DNA of 22,507 nucleotides from Chara braunii (lineage: Eukaryota > Streptophyta > Charophyceae > Charales > Characeae), in assembly GCA_003427395.1 (NCBI GenBank), contig BFEA01000130.1, forward strand, positions 361,878 to 384,384. The letters run 5' to 3'. Made by a program: the position numbers and the translations under genes. Under the pieces are notes generated by a model. The model searched no databases. It saw only the letters and a program-made list of their open reading frames with translations, and was not told the DNA's origin. This document shows positions 1 through 9,300 of the stretch, one piece after another. Numbering within the stretch: position 1 is the first letter of the stretch; each line of letters begins with the position of its first letter.

Positions 1-40
<40 letters not shown>
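1..40. repeat. (GT)n microsatellite, cut by window start
   Basis: Twenty uninterrupted GT units start at the first base, so the true length is unknown. It is followed by ordinary sequence with no coding signal. Confidence 0.98.
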
Positions 41-41
<1 letters not shown>

Positions 42-155
42 GCGGCCATTTCAGGACGAAATTTAAGTTATATTCAGTTCGACTGGCCAGATGCATCCAA
101 AATGAACGTAACAGTCAAGATTCCGGAAGCTCGCAGGAGTCGCAGCACGGCCTAT

Positions 156-158
<3 letters not shown>

Positions 159-220
<62 letters not shown>
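159..220. repeat. (CT)n microsatellite
   Basis: A perfect run of about 31 CT units, followed by a short GT/CT-mixed stretch to about 245. The Leu-Ser reading frames across it are products of the repeat and not genes. Confidence 0.98.
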
Positions 221-226
<6 letters not shown>

Positions 227-245
227 GTCTCTGTCTGTCTGTGCC

Positions 246-829
246 TCGTGTACTACGGCCATCTCAAGATGAACCTGGCAGAATGTTTGCTCTATATTCA
301 ATTCAGTTCTACTGTTCTAGTGAATGTGACGCCTGAATGCGGTGAGATTCGTCCCGAAATCGTCTGAAAATTGATCTACCAGTCAGTGACAATAACAAAG
401 CAGCTCGCGGAGAGAGAGGTCTGTATATCACTTCGGCCTAGGCCCAGGTCGGGAGGTTGGCTCCGTTCGTTGGTTGTTCATTCCTTACACTCAGCTGCTG
501 CTTCTTGTGTGTGTCCATCTCCTCTCTCTCTCTCTCTCACCATCTCCACACGTGCCCGTCACATAGGTGGTCTAAGGACGGCTCCAATTTTCTGGACCTG
601 CCTTAGGCCAAACTGGCCTGGCCTTTGAAAGGTGAACTTTTCTGCAATAACTGGTTTGGGGATGTGCTTTTTCGCCACCCCAAAACCGTTTTTGTAAATC
701 CAGTTGCGGGCTGCACTTTTGCACGACCCCCAGTTTTTCCTGATAGACCAAAACTGAAACGGCACTTTTCTGAAATTATCCACAAGTACTTCCTTTTTTT
801 AAACCAAAAAAAGAAAGAAAGAAAGAGAA
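246..829. other. Intergenic DNA, no gene seen
   Basis: I see no coding signal here. It contains a short CT run (about 521-538) and a possible hairpin at about 650-706, where AACTGG pairs with CCAGTT and TTTGGGG with CCCCAAA. A short GAAA-rich stretch lies at about 809-827. Confidence 0.6.
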
Positions 830-1543
830 CAACCCGAGTGGATGCTAGGGGTGCTGATAAGAGCAGTCACCACTACCTGGTAGCACTCTCGGGGAGGCTC
901 CATCTATTGGTGGGGAGCAGCACCTGCTGGAACGGTGTCCAGCGTCCCTGAAAATTGAAGTAGTTTGGTTTAGCGGTCATGTAATTGTATCGACTGCAAG
1001 CTTCCGGACTCACCTAGGTGAAAGGGATTTTGCAGGTAGAACTACCCAGCCCCCTAAGTCGAGTTCGTACTTGACAGTCTAAGGAAATTGATGGTATAGC
1101 CAGATTTCATTGCTGCTATGGCGACTAAGCGGGTTCAGAAGGGATTCTGCTTAGTGATCTGCTATACCCGGTTCCTGTATCTGTCAGCCCTTTTGCTGTC
1201 CAGGCTGTTTGTTTGGATAGACACGCATTTGTGGCACCAGCAGGCTGCCGGGCCCACCTCAAATGTGTGATCTTTGGCAAGTAGAAGTACACCTCACGTT
1301 TGCTTGCCTACGTAGCGCTCTTGGCTGCTACTTTATTCAGCTTCACCCCCTTTCCTCAGCTATCCGCCCCTTGATGTCTCAATCCGTCCCCTATGCTTAG
1401 CGTCCGATCTAGCATGCAGGCTGTCCTTGGATGTGGATTCTGAGTACAGCCTCCATGATGTCCTCCCCCGACATAATGGCCCCGGTATTTGAATGCTTGT
1501 GTATTTCTATATGGGACGCTGGGCCCGATGGAACGCTGATGGA
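830..1543 (+). other. Possible upstream part of mitochondrial group II intron
   Basis: This stretch lies directly upstream of a clear domain V and has no open frame, so it may hold domains I-IV of the same mitochondrial intron. I cannot recognise the GTGYG 5' end or individual domains by eye, and the upstream limit is a guess. An 18-nt segment at 1457-1474 recurs with one mismatch at 2166-2183. Confidence 0.35.
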
Positions 1544-1607
1544 GAGCTGTATGACGGGAAACTGTCACGTACGGTTCGGAGGGCAGAGACTCACCTCTGA
1601 CCCCTAC
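1544..1607 (+). ncRNA. Group II intron domains V and VI (mitochondrial origin)
   Basis: 1544-1577 is a 34-nt domain V. An 8-bp basal stem begins with GAGC, which includes the catalytic AGC at 1545-1547, and closes with TACGGTTC. The upper stem is GACGG/CTGTC, capped by a GAAA tetraloop at 1558-1561, with a small bulge on the 3' side. Domain VI follows: GGG and CAGAG pair with CTCTG and CCC around an unpaired A at 1600, the expected branch point. The intron would end at 1607 (AC), 7 nt after the branch A, the usual spacing. The sequence after 1607 reads as atp9, which supports the boundary. As nuclear DNA it is most likely an inactive relic. Confidence 0.88.
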
Positions 1608-1675
1608 CCATTTTAGGTTTTGCTTTAACTGAAGCTATTGCTTTATTCGCCTTAATGATGGCTTTCTTAATTTTA
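1608..1675 (+). pseudogene. atp9: atp9 (ATP synthase subunit 9) exon fragment, nuclear mitochondrial insertion
   Basis: The frame starting CC|ATT TTA encodes ILGFALTEAIALFALMMAFL and then IL. This is the C-terminal transmembrane hairpin of mitochondrial F1Fo ATP synthase subunit c, including the conserved FALTEA segment with the proton-carrying Glu. The match ends at 1675-1676, just before the usual last residues and stop, so the copy is truncated. The group II intron directly upstream splits the preceding Ala codon after its first base, which I place near nucleotide 145 of the atp9 reading frame. Only the last exon is seen. An intron-bearing atp9 points to a seed-free plant source. I read this as mitochondrial DNA moved to the nucleus because the surroundings are nuclear repeats, but an assembly join is possible. 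Confidence 0.88.
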
Positions 1676-2135
1676 TGGGCGACCGCGACACTACCAAATG
1701 AATTGCTCCTTTGCATTGTTTGTTCTCTCAGGCGCGATAGCGAAGGAGACGCTGCAGTAGTCCGCAACGAGATGGACACGACTTATTTTATTTATCCAAC
1801 CGCGTGGTTGGAGACACCCAAATTGACGAACTCAAGATGGGGACCACCGCCTGTTGTGAAAGGGGGTCATCGATGATAATTGCTAGGTTTATAGAACGTT
1901 GTACCCGTTTCTGGGCACTTGAGATCCTTGCCCAACCGATACACTGTTTTTCTCAAGGACCTAAGTTTGTATTTAGTTGATAACGTAAGACCACATGAAG
2001 ACCACAATAAGTGTATAATACGACTCAGGCCTGCCAGGGGAGCCGCAAAGGAGTAGTAGTTGAAAATGCCATGGGTTTTTGCATTGTTCCCAGCACGTGT
2101 TGCTCCCCATGAATAGATTGGAGCATTCTGTTTGC
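1676..2135. other. Intergenic DNA, no gene seen
   Basis: No supported coding region. A short perfect hairpin, CCAACC/GGTTGG, lies at about 1797-1812. Confidence 0.6.
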
Positions 2136-2162
2136 AAAAAAAAAAAAAAAAAAAAAAAAAAA
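2136..2162. repeat. Poly-A tract
   Basis: A run of 27 A. It could be the tail of a retroposed sequence, but I see no recognisable SINE, LINE or gene upstream and no target duplication. Confidence 0.9.
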
Positions 2163-2376
2163 GAAGACGTCCTCCCCCGACATCATTGATCTCTGGCATG
2201 TTTGTTCCTTGAAATAACTGCGCGGGTGACAGCTGCACAGTTTCCAAGTCGCAGGAATAACAGTCCACTGCAAGCTTGGGCGAAGACCAGTTCGAAACTG
2301 CAAGAAAAACATTAAGGCAGGAGCACGACGGCCTACCGGTTCAGTAATTGGCAAAAACGGGAGGTGGCAGTCGTGG

Positions 2377-2392
2377 TTTTTTTTTTTTTTTT
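2377..2392. repeat. Poly-T tract
   Basis: A run of 16 T immediately upstream of the GC-rich minisatellite. It has no recognised role. Confidence 0.9.
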
Positions 2393-2426
2393 CTGCGCCT
2401 GCTTATGCCACGGCCGTGCTGTCTAG

Positions 2427-2566
2427 GCAACACCCGTGGCTGGGCCATGGCCGAGATGTCTTGGCCACTCCCATGGCTGGGCCACGGCCAAGATGTCTAG
2501 GCCACGCCCGAGATGCCTAGGCCACGCCCGTGGCTGGGCCGCGGAGAGATGCCTAGGCCACAACCC
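2427..2566. repeat. GC-rich minisatellite (GGCCACGCCC / GGCTGGGCC units)
   Basis: Imperfect units alternate between a GAGATGCCTAGGCCACGCCC-like 20-mer and a GTGGCTGGGCCATGGCC-like segment, about four to five times. Many units are internally palindromic (GGCCATGGCC, CTAGGCC), so the array could form hairpins. Repetitive Gly/Arg/Pro frames across it are by-products. Confidence 0.8.
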
Positions 2567-2862
2567 TGGGGAAACGAGCCAAAACTGGGAGGGCCTGCTA
2601 CAGGTGTTCCTTTTTTTGTTTTCTTCAGGTAGGCTGCCGGCACTGGTGTTACTTCCGAAATTCCCACTACAAGTACCCTCAAGCAGAAGGCTTGGAAAAT
2701 AGCGGCACGCAGTGGGCGGGTAGCTTCCGTATTTTTGGTTCGGGTGTCCTGGTGTTTTAAACCACCAGTACTTCCTAAAGTTGTGCCCGTTAACAAGCCA
2801 CAATTTTAGGAAACGTACGGGCCACTAGTGCAGGAGCGCCCAAAGTGGTCCGACTAGAAACA
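2567..2862. other. Intergenic DNA, no gene seen
   Basis: No coding signal or known repeat recognised. Confidence 0.5.
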
Positions 2863-3061
2863 TAGGGGTAACTTCAGTAGAGTCACAAAAACGACTTATA
2901 ATTGCACATGGGGCAAGATACAGTTTGCAATTGCACTTCAGGCACCCTACCTAGCCAGAAAGCTTGGTTGTATACATTGCCCGAACTGCAATTCGAAACT
3001 GTATCTTGGCCCATAGAGCAATTATAACTCATTTTTGTGACTCCCGTGTAGTTTACCCTTA
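2863..3061. mobile_element. Foldback / MITE-like inverted repeat
   Basis: Two arms of roughly 85-95 nt are imperfect inverted copies of each other. The left arm has AGTCACAAAAA, TTATAATTGC and CAAGATACAGTTT in order, and the right arm has their complements in mirror order around a short centre near 2960. Outer ends GGGGTAAC and GTTTACCC lie next to TA on both sides (2863-2864 and 3060-3061), as expected for Tc1/mariner-type (Stowaway-like) non-autonomous elements. There is no coding capacity. The family is not identified. A transcript would form a long imperfect hairpin. Confidence 0.72.
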
Positions 3062-3063
3062 TA

Positions 3064-4337
3064 TCTTTTTTCCCCTGTGCCCATAGCTGGGCCATCTACT
3101 GGTGCCCCCGCTGTATCCAAGCGCTTCCAGAGCTGCCTGCTGATGTGGCAGCTGACCATGGAATCCCTTCAGCATTCTTTAGCCAGATACTTCAGAACAT
3201 GTGTCATGTCAAAGTTTCAGTATTAGAGGGCGCCACTGGGGAGGGGTTGCTTGGCATGATCTTCCTCCAGGCTTGTAATATGTCACCCCACACTGAAGAT
3301 TTGATGTTCCTGGTGGCAAAACTCTTTGTGAGAATACACACCCATACATCCTCAGGTCTTGAGAATGGATTCAGATTTCTGCCAATTATATCTAATTAGT
3401 GAGCCCCTTCATGGGCCATCTGGCCAGGAGAACTGAGATTTGGGAGAGGGGAGAAGATTGCATGAGCCTGGCTTTCGAAGTTCCCGTACAGCAAGGTTTG
3501 TCCGCTTCCGCTTCCACGAGGGCTGGGGGGTTGCCCAGCCTGGGTGCTTGTCACTGCTCTCTGGTCCAAGTTGCCCTCCATACTGGTAGGGTGAATCAGA
3601 TGGTCCTGAGTGCTGGTCACACTGAGGTAGGATAGTAGGGATAGGGGGTGCGCTGGGAGTATTAACATGGGGAAGGGAAGGGAAGGTGCCCTATGCTGTC
3701 AGGACAACCATCGGCTGCCGCTGCCAGGGATCACCGTGGGTCTAGTCCTTGGCCTCTACAACACCCTGGGGCCTGGGCTTTTTAGAAGGAAAAAAAAGGA
3801 GGGGATCACAAATATTTAAACCACCCTCTTTTTTGGCAGCCATGATCTTTTCCCAAGATGCATTCGGTAAGTACCTTACATCCTCTCCCGGCGAGCCCTT
3901 CCATACATATTTGGTAGCAATTGATCTGATTTTTTAGGGATTTTTTATGGAGGTCTTCGGTAAGGTGGTGTGTGACGCAGGCATCCCATATTGATGAGAA
4001 GACCAACGGGTTGAGCAGCGGTGCCCTCCCATTGACTGATACACCTTTCGGTGAGGTGATATACTGATATTTTGCGATAATTTTCCATTCAATTACAGCA
4101 TTTGAGTACGATTTTGCATTCCGCATTCCAACTTGAATCCCCCAAAACCACTCACATTGCTCAGGTGGTAAACTCTTCAGCCCCTAATTGACGCGTAACT
4201 GAACCCTGCGCTTGGTGATGACCACATATTCAGACTAGTTAATTCGGGCTTCAGCCTGTCAGGTGAAAATAAATATCTAAGCTGCAATGTTCGAGTTCTT
4301 GAGAGCATGCAGGGACTCCCAGACTATCTATCTATCT
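3064..4337. other. Intergenic DNA, only unsupported short frames
   Basis: An 84-codon open frame at 3145-3399 starts with ATG but matches nothing I recognise. Neighbouring frames are closed, and I see neither splice signals nor a family motif. Frames around 3749-3937 are similar in quality. A short CTAT run lies at 4323-4337. I find no RNA gene or element end. Confidence 0.5.
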
Positions 4338-4413
4338 AATACTTAAAGGAAAACCCGGTCCCCAGAAGACGCTCCAATACTTAAAGGAAAACCCGGTCCC
4401 GGGAAGACGCTCC
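4338..4413. repeat. 38-bp tandem duplication
   Basis: Two adjacent copies (4338-4375 and 4376-4413), each beginning AATACTTAAAGGAAAACCCG and ending GAAGACGCTCC, differ only in the CCCCA versus CCCGG part. This is a recent local duplication of unknown role. Confidence 0.95.
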
Positions 4414-5168
4414 CAGAGGGCCCAGCGAAAATGAGGCTCGTGCAGTTGTCTTACGGGACAGGTGGTGTTCCACAGAGTAGTGTGGGGAGTTGTCTTTTCT
4501 CTTTGTCCTGCTGTTGCGGGCTCAAGGTTGTGTGGCATGGAATTTTTTTGTTAGGGTTGCCGTGGTATAATGGTATCCAGGGTCGCCAGGCTGTCGGAAC
4601 TGTTTGTTGTAGATGGCGGACCGCGCGAGTTCTAGAGGCCGCTGTATTCACGCGCATCATTGCCGTTTGCTTTCTATCCAAGGGCGCGTCGTGACGTTTG
4701 CCACTGTTCGAATACAAGTACAGAGTGGCCGCCCTTGGATCCCCCACGTCTTGAAACTGACCGCTGTCAGTTGTTTTCTCTTTTGGGGGAACAATGTCCC
4801 TTGATCAGTCATGTAGGGCGTAGGGCCTCCCTGCACTACTCTCCACATGCACAAAAGACAACCCCCGCCTTGTTTCCCCCCCCCCCCCCCCCCCCCTCCC
4901 CCCTCCTCAGCTCACCTGCCTGCCACCAGCAGCAGCAGCAGCGCAGCAGCTCCAGTCCGAAGGAGATATAGGGATCTCCCGGATGGACGGGAGTGCCCGG
5001 AATGGGACAGGATAGAGTATACTGGCAAGATGGTGAGAAAGGAGGAGGAAACCCTGGCTTCGCGACAGAGGAATGATGACGGCTGGGGCAGTAGTATCAC
5101 ATGGTAACAGCAGCGGCAATATGACATGGCCCGAGTGGGCACACTGCCCAGTACAGGCAACAGCAGCC
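4414..5168. other. Left flank of element 1, with poly-C run
   Basis: This is non-repetitive sequence before the retrotransposon. A 21-base poly-C run at 4876-4896 is followed by a (CAG)-rich stretch. The frame 4847-5107 reads poly-Pro, poly-Ser and then an ordinary-looking charged segment, but I cannot link it to a family. This DNA and the DNA after 18315 were contiguous before element 1 inserted. Confidence 0.6.
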
Positions 5169-5172
5169 ACTG
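5169..5172. repeat. Target-site duplication (left), ACTG
   Basis: ACTG directly precedes the LTR start TGTGAC and recurs directly after the right LTR at 18312-18315. Ty3/gypsy integrases usually make 5-bp duplications, so this 4-bp match is slightly short; a decayed fifth base is possible. Confidence 0.7.
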
Positions 5173-5406
5173 TGTGACAAACCAATTTCTGTTCCGCGCG
5201 ATCTTCTGCCGGGTAGCAACGGGGTGTCCTAAGCTGGGAAGGATGGGCCAATTACGGGAAGGGAAATTGCATCAGTGTCCTCGCTTCTTCGTCCTTTTTC
5301 GTCGTCTTTCGGATGGTTGGGTTCAGGGCCGGGTGAGTCCCGGGACGATCGATTGGTGAATCGGCGGTGTGAGTGGCGCGCCGCCGCGCGCGCGATTAAT
5401 AAATGT

Positions 5407-5414
5407 TGACGTCA
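5407..5414. promoter_or_regulatory. TGACGTCA bZIP-type site in LTR
   Basis: A perfect TGACGTCA palindrome. The corresponding site is TGACATCG in the 3' LTR, and TGACGTCG on the minus strand of the element 2 LTR. TGACG-core sites bind plant bZIP (TGA/CREB-like) factors, so a role in LTR transcription is plausible but unproven. Confidence 0.4.
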
Positions 5415-5939
5415 CTTCTTTTGTTTCGGTTTTGGACTTTTGGGCGCGGACATCGCGCGAGAATTTTGCTTCGTCCTTTTTGCTTTTTTTTTTTTAATTC
5501 TTCTTCTAATCTTGTCGAGCCCCGAGGGCTCTCGGAATTTCGGACTTTCTTTTCGGCACTTGTGCCTTTTCTGCATTAGATAGGAATTTAGGAATTTTGC
5601 AATTAGGATTTTCTTTTGCCGTGCAGCGCTTTTTGTTTACGCGCTCCTTCATGCGGCTGCAACGGAACTCTAATTAGTCGGCGCCTTTAATCGTGTGTGT
5701 AACTGTAATTTTGGGCGGGCACCATTGTAACTGTATCTTCCTTCTTGAGCTTCGTCTTTCCCGCTCTCGCTTTCTCTTGCCGTGTCTAGCCAGCCCGCGT
5801 ACTGCATGCTCGGATCGATGCGTGGAGAGAGGCTACGTCCCCCACGCCGCGATATGGCCATGCAGAATGTAGGCACTCCCTCTCTTGATCTTCTTTCTAA
5901 GTCCTTGGAATTCCGTGTTCTTCGCGCACGCATGCACGC

Positions 5940-5946
5940 TATGAAT
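5940..5946 (+). promoter_or_regulatory. Decayed TATA box of 5' LTR (TATGAAT)
   Basis: The site aligns with TATAAAT in the 3' LTR (16726) and in the element 2 LTR (20507 to 20501, minus strand); here one A-to-G change spoils it. It follows a CATGCA-type RY motif in all three copies. Transcription would start about 30 nt downstream. Confidence 0.45.
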
Positions 5947-6038
5947 TCCAGCTGCGCGATTAGATAGCTCTCTTAACCAGTTGTTGGAAGCTCGGGGTAG
6001 CGCGATCAGTGAGGGTCGGCTCACGAGCGAAGTAAGAG

Positions 6039-6044
6039 GTGAGT
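6039..6044 (+). promoter_or_regulatory. Conserved 5' splice-site-like motif (GAG|GTGAGT)
   Basis: AAGTAAGAG|GTGAGT is present in all three LTR copies about 100 nt after the TATA position. It matches the plant donor consensus. A pyrimidine-rich stretch ending CAG at 6637 could be an acceptor in this copy. Splicing is inference only. Confidence 0.4.
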
Positions 6045-6202
6045 TGAAGCGGAAGTCGGGCGACCCGACGAGCTGGTGCCAAACGCGCGGGGTTGACGCG
6101 GGCCACGACGGACTGTGGGCGCGGGCGAACCTGACGGGTGCGGGAGGACTAAGCGGGGTAACGACTTCGTGGGTTGGTGCGTGACGACGGACTGTCCGCA
6201 TC

Positions 6203-6335
<133 letters not shown>

Positions 6336-6386
6336 GAGGTTGATGGGTGTGGATTTGCAATTTTCTTTATCGGCTCCTTCATCTTG

Positions 6387-6394
6387 TATATAAG
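6387..6394 (+). promoter_or_regulatory. Alternative TATA-like motif (TATATAAG), 5' LTR only
   Basis: TATATAAG lies 54 nt after the GA tract. The 3' LTR has TATGTAAG and element 2 has no match, so this box is less conserved than the one near 5940. Confidence 0.25.
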
Positions 6395-6921
6395 TTTTGG
6401 GTTCGATAACGGGCGGTTCGCCTTTATTTTGTTTTCAACACCTTTGTCTTGATTTTTCTTTTGCTTTCTTTTTGGATTTTTGTTTCGGGCGATCGCCCAT
6501 CTTTTGTTTTCGATACACATGTTTGCTTGTAATCTGCTGGGATCACCCCGAATCTGTGTCATTTTGGTTGTATGGATGAGTGTCGCATTGCGTGAACTGA
6601 ATGGTGTGGCTGTCGCTTCTCTTTCCGCTTTTGTCAGATAGTTGATGATTGATTGGGAGACCTTGATGTATGCAACTGCGGGGATGACTAATTTGATGAT
6701 TGATTGGGTGTATTCGATGGCCCTTTTTTGCATTTGTGACGTAGCAGTCGTCCTGCATGAGCACGTGTAAGCGCGATCCCCTTTTGCGTGGCCTACACGT
6801 ACTCACACGCGGCGATCGCAATCGTCAAATATCAGGATAAGCGCGGAATTTCTGAATGACGAGCCCGAAATTTCCCCATCCGTACTAAACTTGAAGAATT
6901 TTATGGCTTCACAATGACAAG

Positions 6922-7314
6922 ATGACGAACTCGGGGGACTCAGACTCATCATGGGATCCGGAGTATTTCGCCCCTTTGGTGAGAGAGTGTCTCAGACAGA
7001 GACGCCTGGAGTTTCCCTGCCTAACGGAAAACCGATTGTGCCCCCAGGAGTTTCACAGTGCCGTCACTAGTGACCCTCAGTGCCCCGATTACCCAACGAC
7101 GTACAACACACAATACTTCATATCCCCCGGCTTTGTTGTCATCACCACTAATTTTCCTCCCTTTCATCTTCTCCTCCTGTACCATCAACTCACGGTGGTG
7201 CCGTGGAATTCCATTGCCCAATACTGGCCCCGTACGTCGTGCGGAAACTGCAGACGGCGGAACCGCTACCGGACCCCTGAAACAACGATGCCCAACCACA
7301 ACGCGCAGCGATAG
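6922..7314 (+). pseudogene. ORF0: LTR-encoded accessory protein, 5' LTR copy (prematurely stopped)
   Basis: A 130-codon frame begins with ATG after ACAAG. The N-terminal third is Ser/Asp-rich (GDSDSSWDP). The core has EFPCLT, PDYPTTYN, YFISPGFVVITTNFPPF and WNSIAQYWPRT, followed by a Cys-x2-Cys (CGNC) and an Arg-rich start of tail. The final TAG at 7312-7314 stands where the 3' LTR has CAG, so the original tail was longer. The diverged element 2 LTR encodes the same core, and there the nucleotide changes are mainly silent third-position ones, so the protein was under selection while the lineage was active. There is no signal peptide or membrane segment and I know no family. On genomic RNA it would lie upstream of the PBS and gag. 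Position and basic tail recall LTR-encoded regulators, but function is unknown. Confidence 0.72.
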
Positions 7315-7592
7315 GCGCCACGTGGCGGCTCCCGAAGGTCCGGGCCCCAGAGACCGCACCCCGAGCCTCTCTCGAATCACCGTTAAACCCACGGGCCGTC
7401 CACCGCGCGTACCGCTGGTCACAACCCGCTCCTAGCCTTATTGCACCCGTGCCCCTAGAACCTTGCCACATGAGATCTCAGTTCTGACCTTCGACTCCAA
7501 CCCCACTTTCCCAAAAAATCCTTGGCACACCCCTTTTCGCACTTCCAAGCCCACATCCCACTCCGATCAGGAAGTCGCGTCGGGCGTGAGGT

Positions 7593-7604
7593 TGGTATCG
7601 GAGC
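7593..7604 (+). promoter_or_regulatory. Primer-binding site, initiator-Met tRNA type
   Basis: TGGTATCGGAGC differs at one base from TGGTATCAGAGC, the usual plant PBS complementary to the 3' end of initiator tRNA-Met. It starts minus-strand DNA synthesis. It abuts the LTR directly because the LTR end is deleted. Confidence 0.88.
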
Positions 7605-7821
7605 CCGACACGCGGCCGGGTTGTAGGACTAACAACATGATAATTGAGCGATCTGGCTAACCGAGGGTGATCTCGACCTCGAAACGCGCATAGACGCGAC
7701 CCCGTCGTCACTAGAAGCAGATCGGCTAATCAACGGGCGGCCAACATGAACGCTAATCCACAGAATCCGAATCCGTAACAAAACCCCATAAACAAAATCC
7801 TAATCAACCCGCATCACGAGC
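7605..7821 (+). other. Leader between PBS and gag
   Basis: No long frame. An ATG at 7746 opens an Asn/Pro/Gln-rich frame (MNANPQNPNP, then TAA) that may be the original gag N-terminus, since CAA would restore a Gln there. The gag frame used below starts at the next good ATG, 7822. Confidence 0.5.
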
Positions 7822-9300
7822 ATGGGCTCCCATGACGCCCCCGACCTCTATCTGTTTGATCCTCCGCATCATCTTGCTGGAGCATGGCTAGCCACACTCC
7901 GAGCTCAGCAGTATGACGATAACGAAGCTCAGGTGAACATTCACGCTCGATTAGGAGGGGACGCTCATCATTGGTTTGGTACCTATGTATGGGTAGATCT
8001 TCCGACCTGCGAGCGAGATTCTTTGAACAAGTTTGATTATATTCATTTGGAACAAGCACTCTTCATGATTAAGGACCGAGTTCAAAAACCCCTCGAGTCT
8101 GTCACATAATATCGCAACCGGTTTTTTCGAATGTTTATAAAGACGGAGCGAGGTGAGCAAGTAGGAAGAGATTTGTTTATCGATGAACTTCGCAGCCAAA
8201 CGATGAGGGCGGAACTCCGAAAATAGTTCTACCCCATCAATCATACGCTGCAACAGATCATGGCTGCAGCATAAGAAATGGAATGAAAGTTCGCGGCGAG
8301 TTTTCTAGAAGGAGAAGACTATCCTAAGGAAGGAGACTCGTCCGAACTTGCGAGGGCAAAGGCTGAGCTGGCTGCGTTGCAAAACAAGTTCGAAAACATG
8401 GGGTTTGTGTCAGGTCCTGTCACCTATCTGGAGCAGATATCCCCTAAACGACCGCCACCGAGTGTGATTACGGGCATGCCCGTTCCGGTGATGTCAGCAC
8501 CTGTAATAACGACACCCCCGCCACCGATCGAGAACCCCGTACGGTCAAACGAATCGACCGCCATTATGGAGCTAACCAAAACACTGATTAGCCTAATCCA
8601 AGAAAGCAAAAAGGAACAGCGAGTGCATAATGCTCGGCTCGAGGCTATGATGAGAAATATGCGGCCCATCGCAGTATGCGCCGCCCCAATCCAACAAGGA
8701 CTGGCTCCGGCACCTGTTCTTGGAGGGGCCGCGGGCAATCTGAATGTCTGTTACGCATGCCATCAATCGGGGCATCTAGCTCGAGATTGCTCCCATCGGC
8801 CCCCGCAACCACGGGTCGGGGTCGCACCAATGGCAGCGGCCCCCATCTCTAACGGACCTGGACGGGTAGGGGCACTGATGGAAGAGATGGAAGGCGGAGG
8901 AAGTACGTTAACTACCACGGAGGAGGCTGCTGAGCTCATTCTATTGGATCAATATGTATCACTTGGGTATCCGGGGCTTGGAATGATTGGAACAATCAGA
9001 CCCGCGCCGGAACAGAAAGAAGTGGCGGAGTGGCGACCTTCTCCAGGAGAGATGGGGTCGGGAGGACCCACCTTCATCACTGGCGAAATTTATGTTCTAA
9101 GCATCGTCCGAGCATTGGATCATCGGATTCCTCTTCCGATTGGTCATCTTCTTTTGGTATCAGAACAAGCTAACGAACGTATGCTGCAGCACTGCAAAGC
9201 AAATCGGAAACAATTTGCCCTTGCCACAACGACCAACACGAAAACGAAAGGACCAATGTCAGACAAAAATGCCGCAGGCGCTTCCGATCTGATACGCATA
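7822..9300 (+). pseudogene. gag: gag (capsid and nucleocapsid), degenerate
   Basis: Gag forms the particle and binds genomic RNA. One frame runs from ATG 7822, with stops at 8107 (TAA), 8224 (TAG), 8272 (TAA) and 8284 (TGA). Each is one C-to-T change away from Gln or Arg, and the Gag-like context (SVT-x-YRNRFF) expects Gln at the first. The capsid-like part is about 7822-8290. A coiled-coil-like segment follows (ELARAKAELAALQNKFEN, about 8349-8400), then a Pro-rich linker, a Glu/Lys/Arg helix (about 8590-8665) and a CCHC zinc knuckle C-x2-C-x4-H-x4-C at 8749-8790. The stretch from 8800 to about 9300 has no motif I know. Gag and protease share one frame without a break, as in single-ORF gypsy elements. 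The gag/protease boundary is approximate and the true start may be 7746. Confidence 0.9.

Noticed and set aside
3145-3399. 84-codon open frame as a gene
   Set aside because: No family motif, no neighbouring exons and no homologous copy in the window.
4563-4715. tRNA-like A-box (TGGTATAATGG) and B-box-like GTTCGAATAC
   Set aside because: The boxes are over 130 nt apart and no cloverleaf can be drawn. No SINE tail or target repeat is seen.
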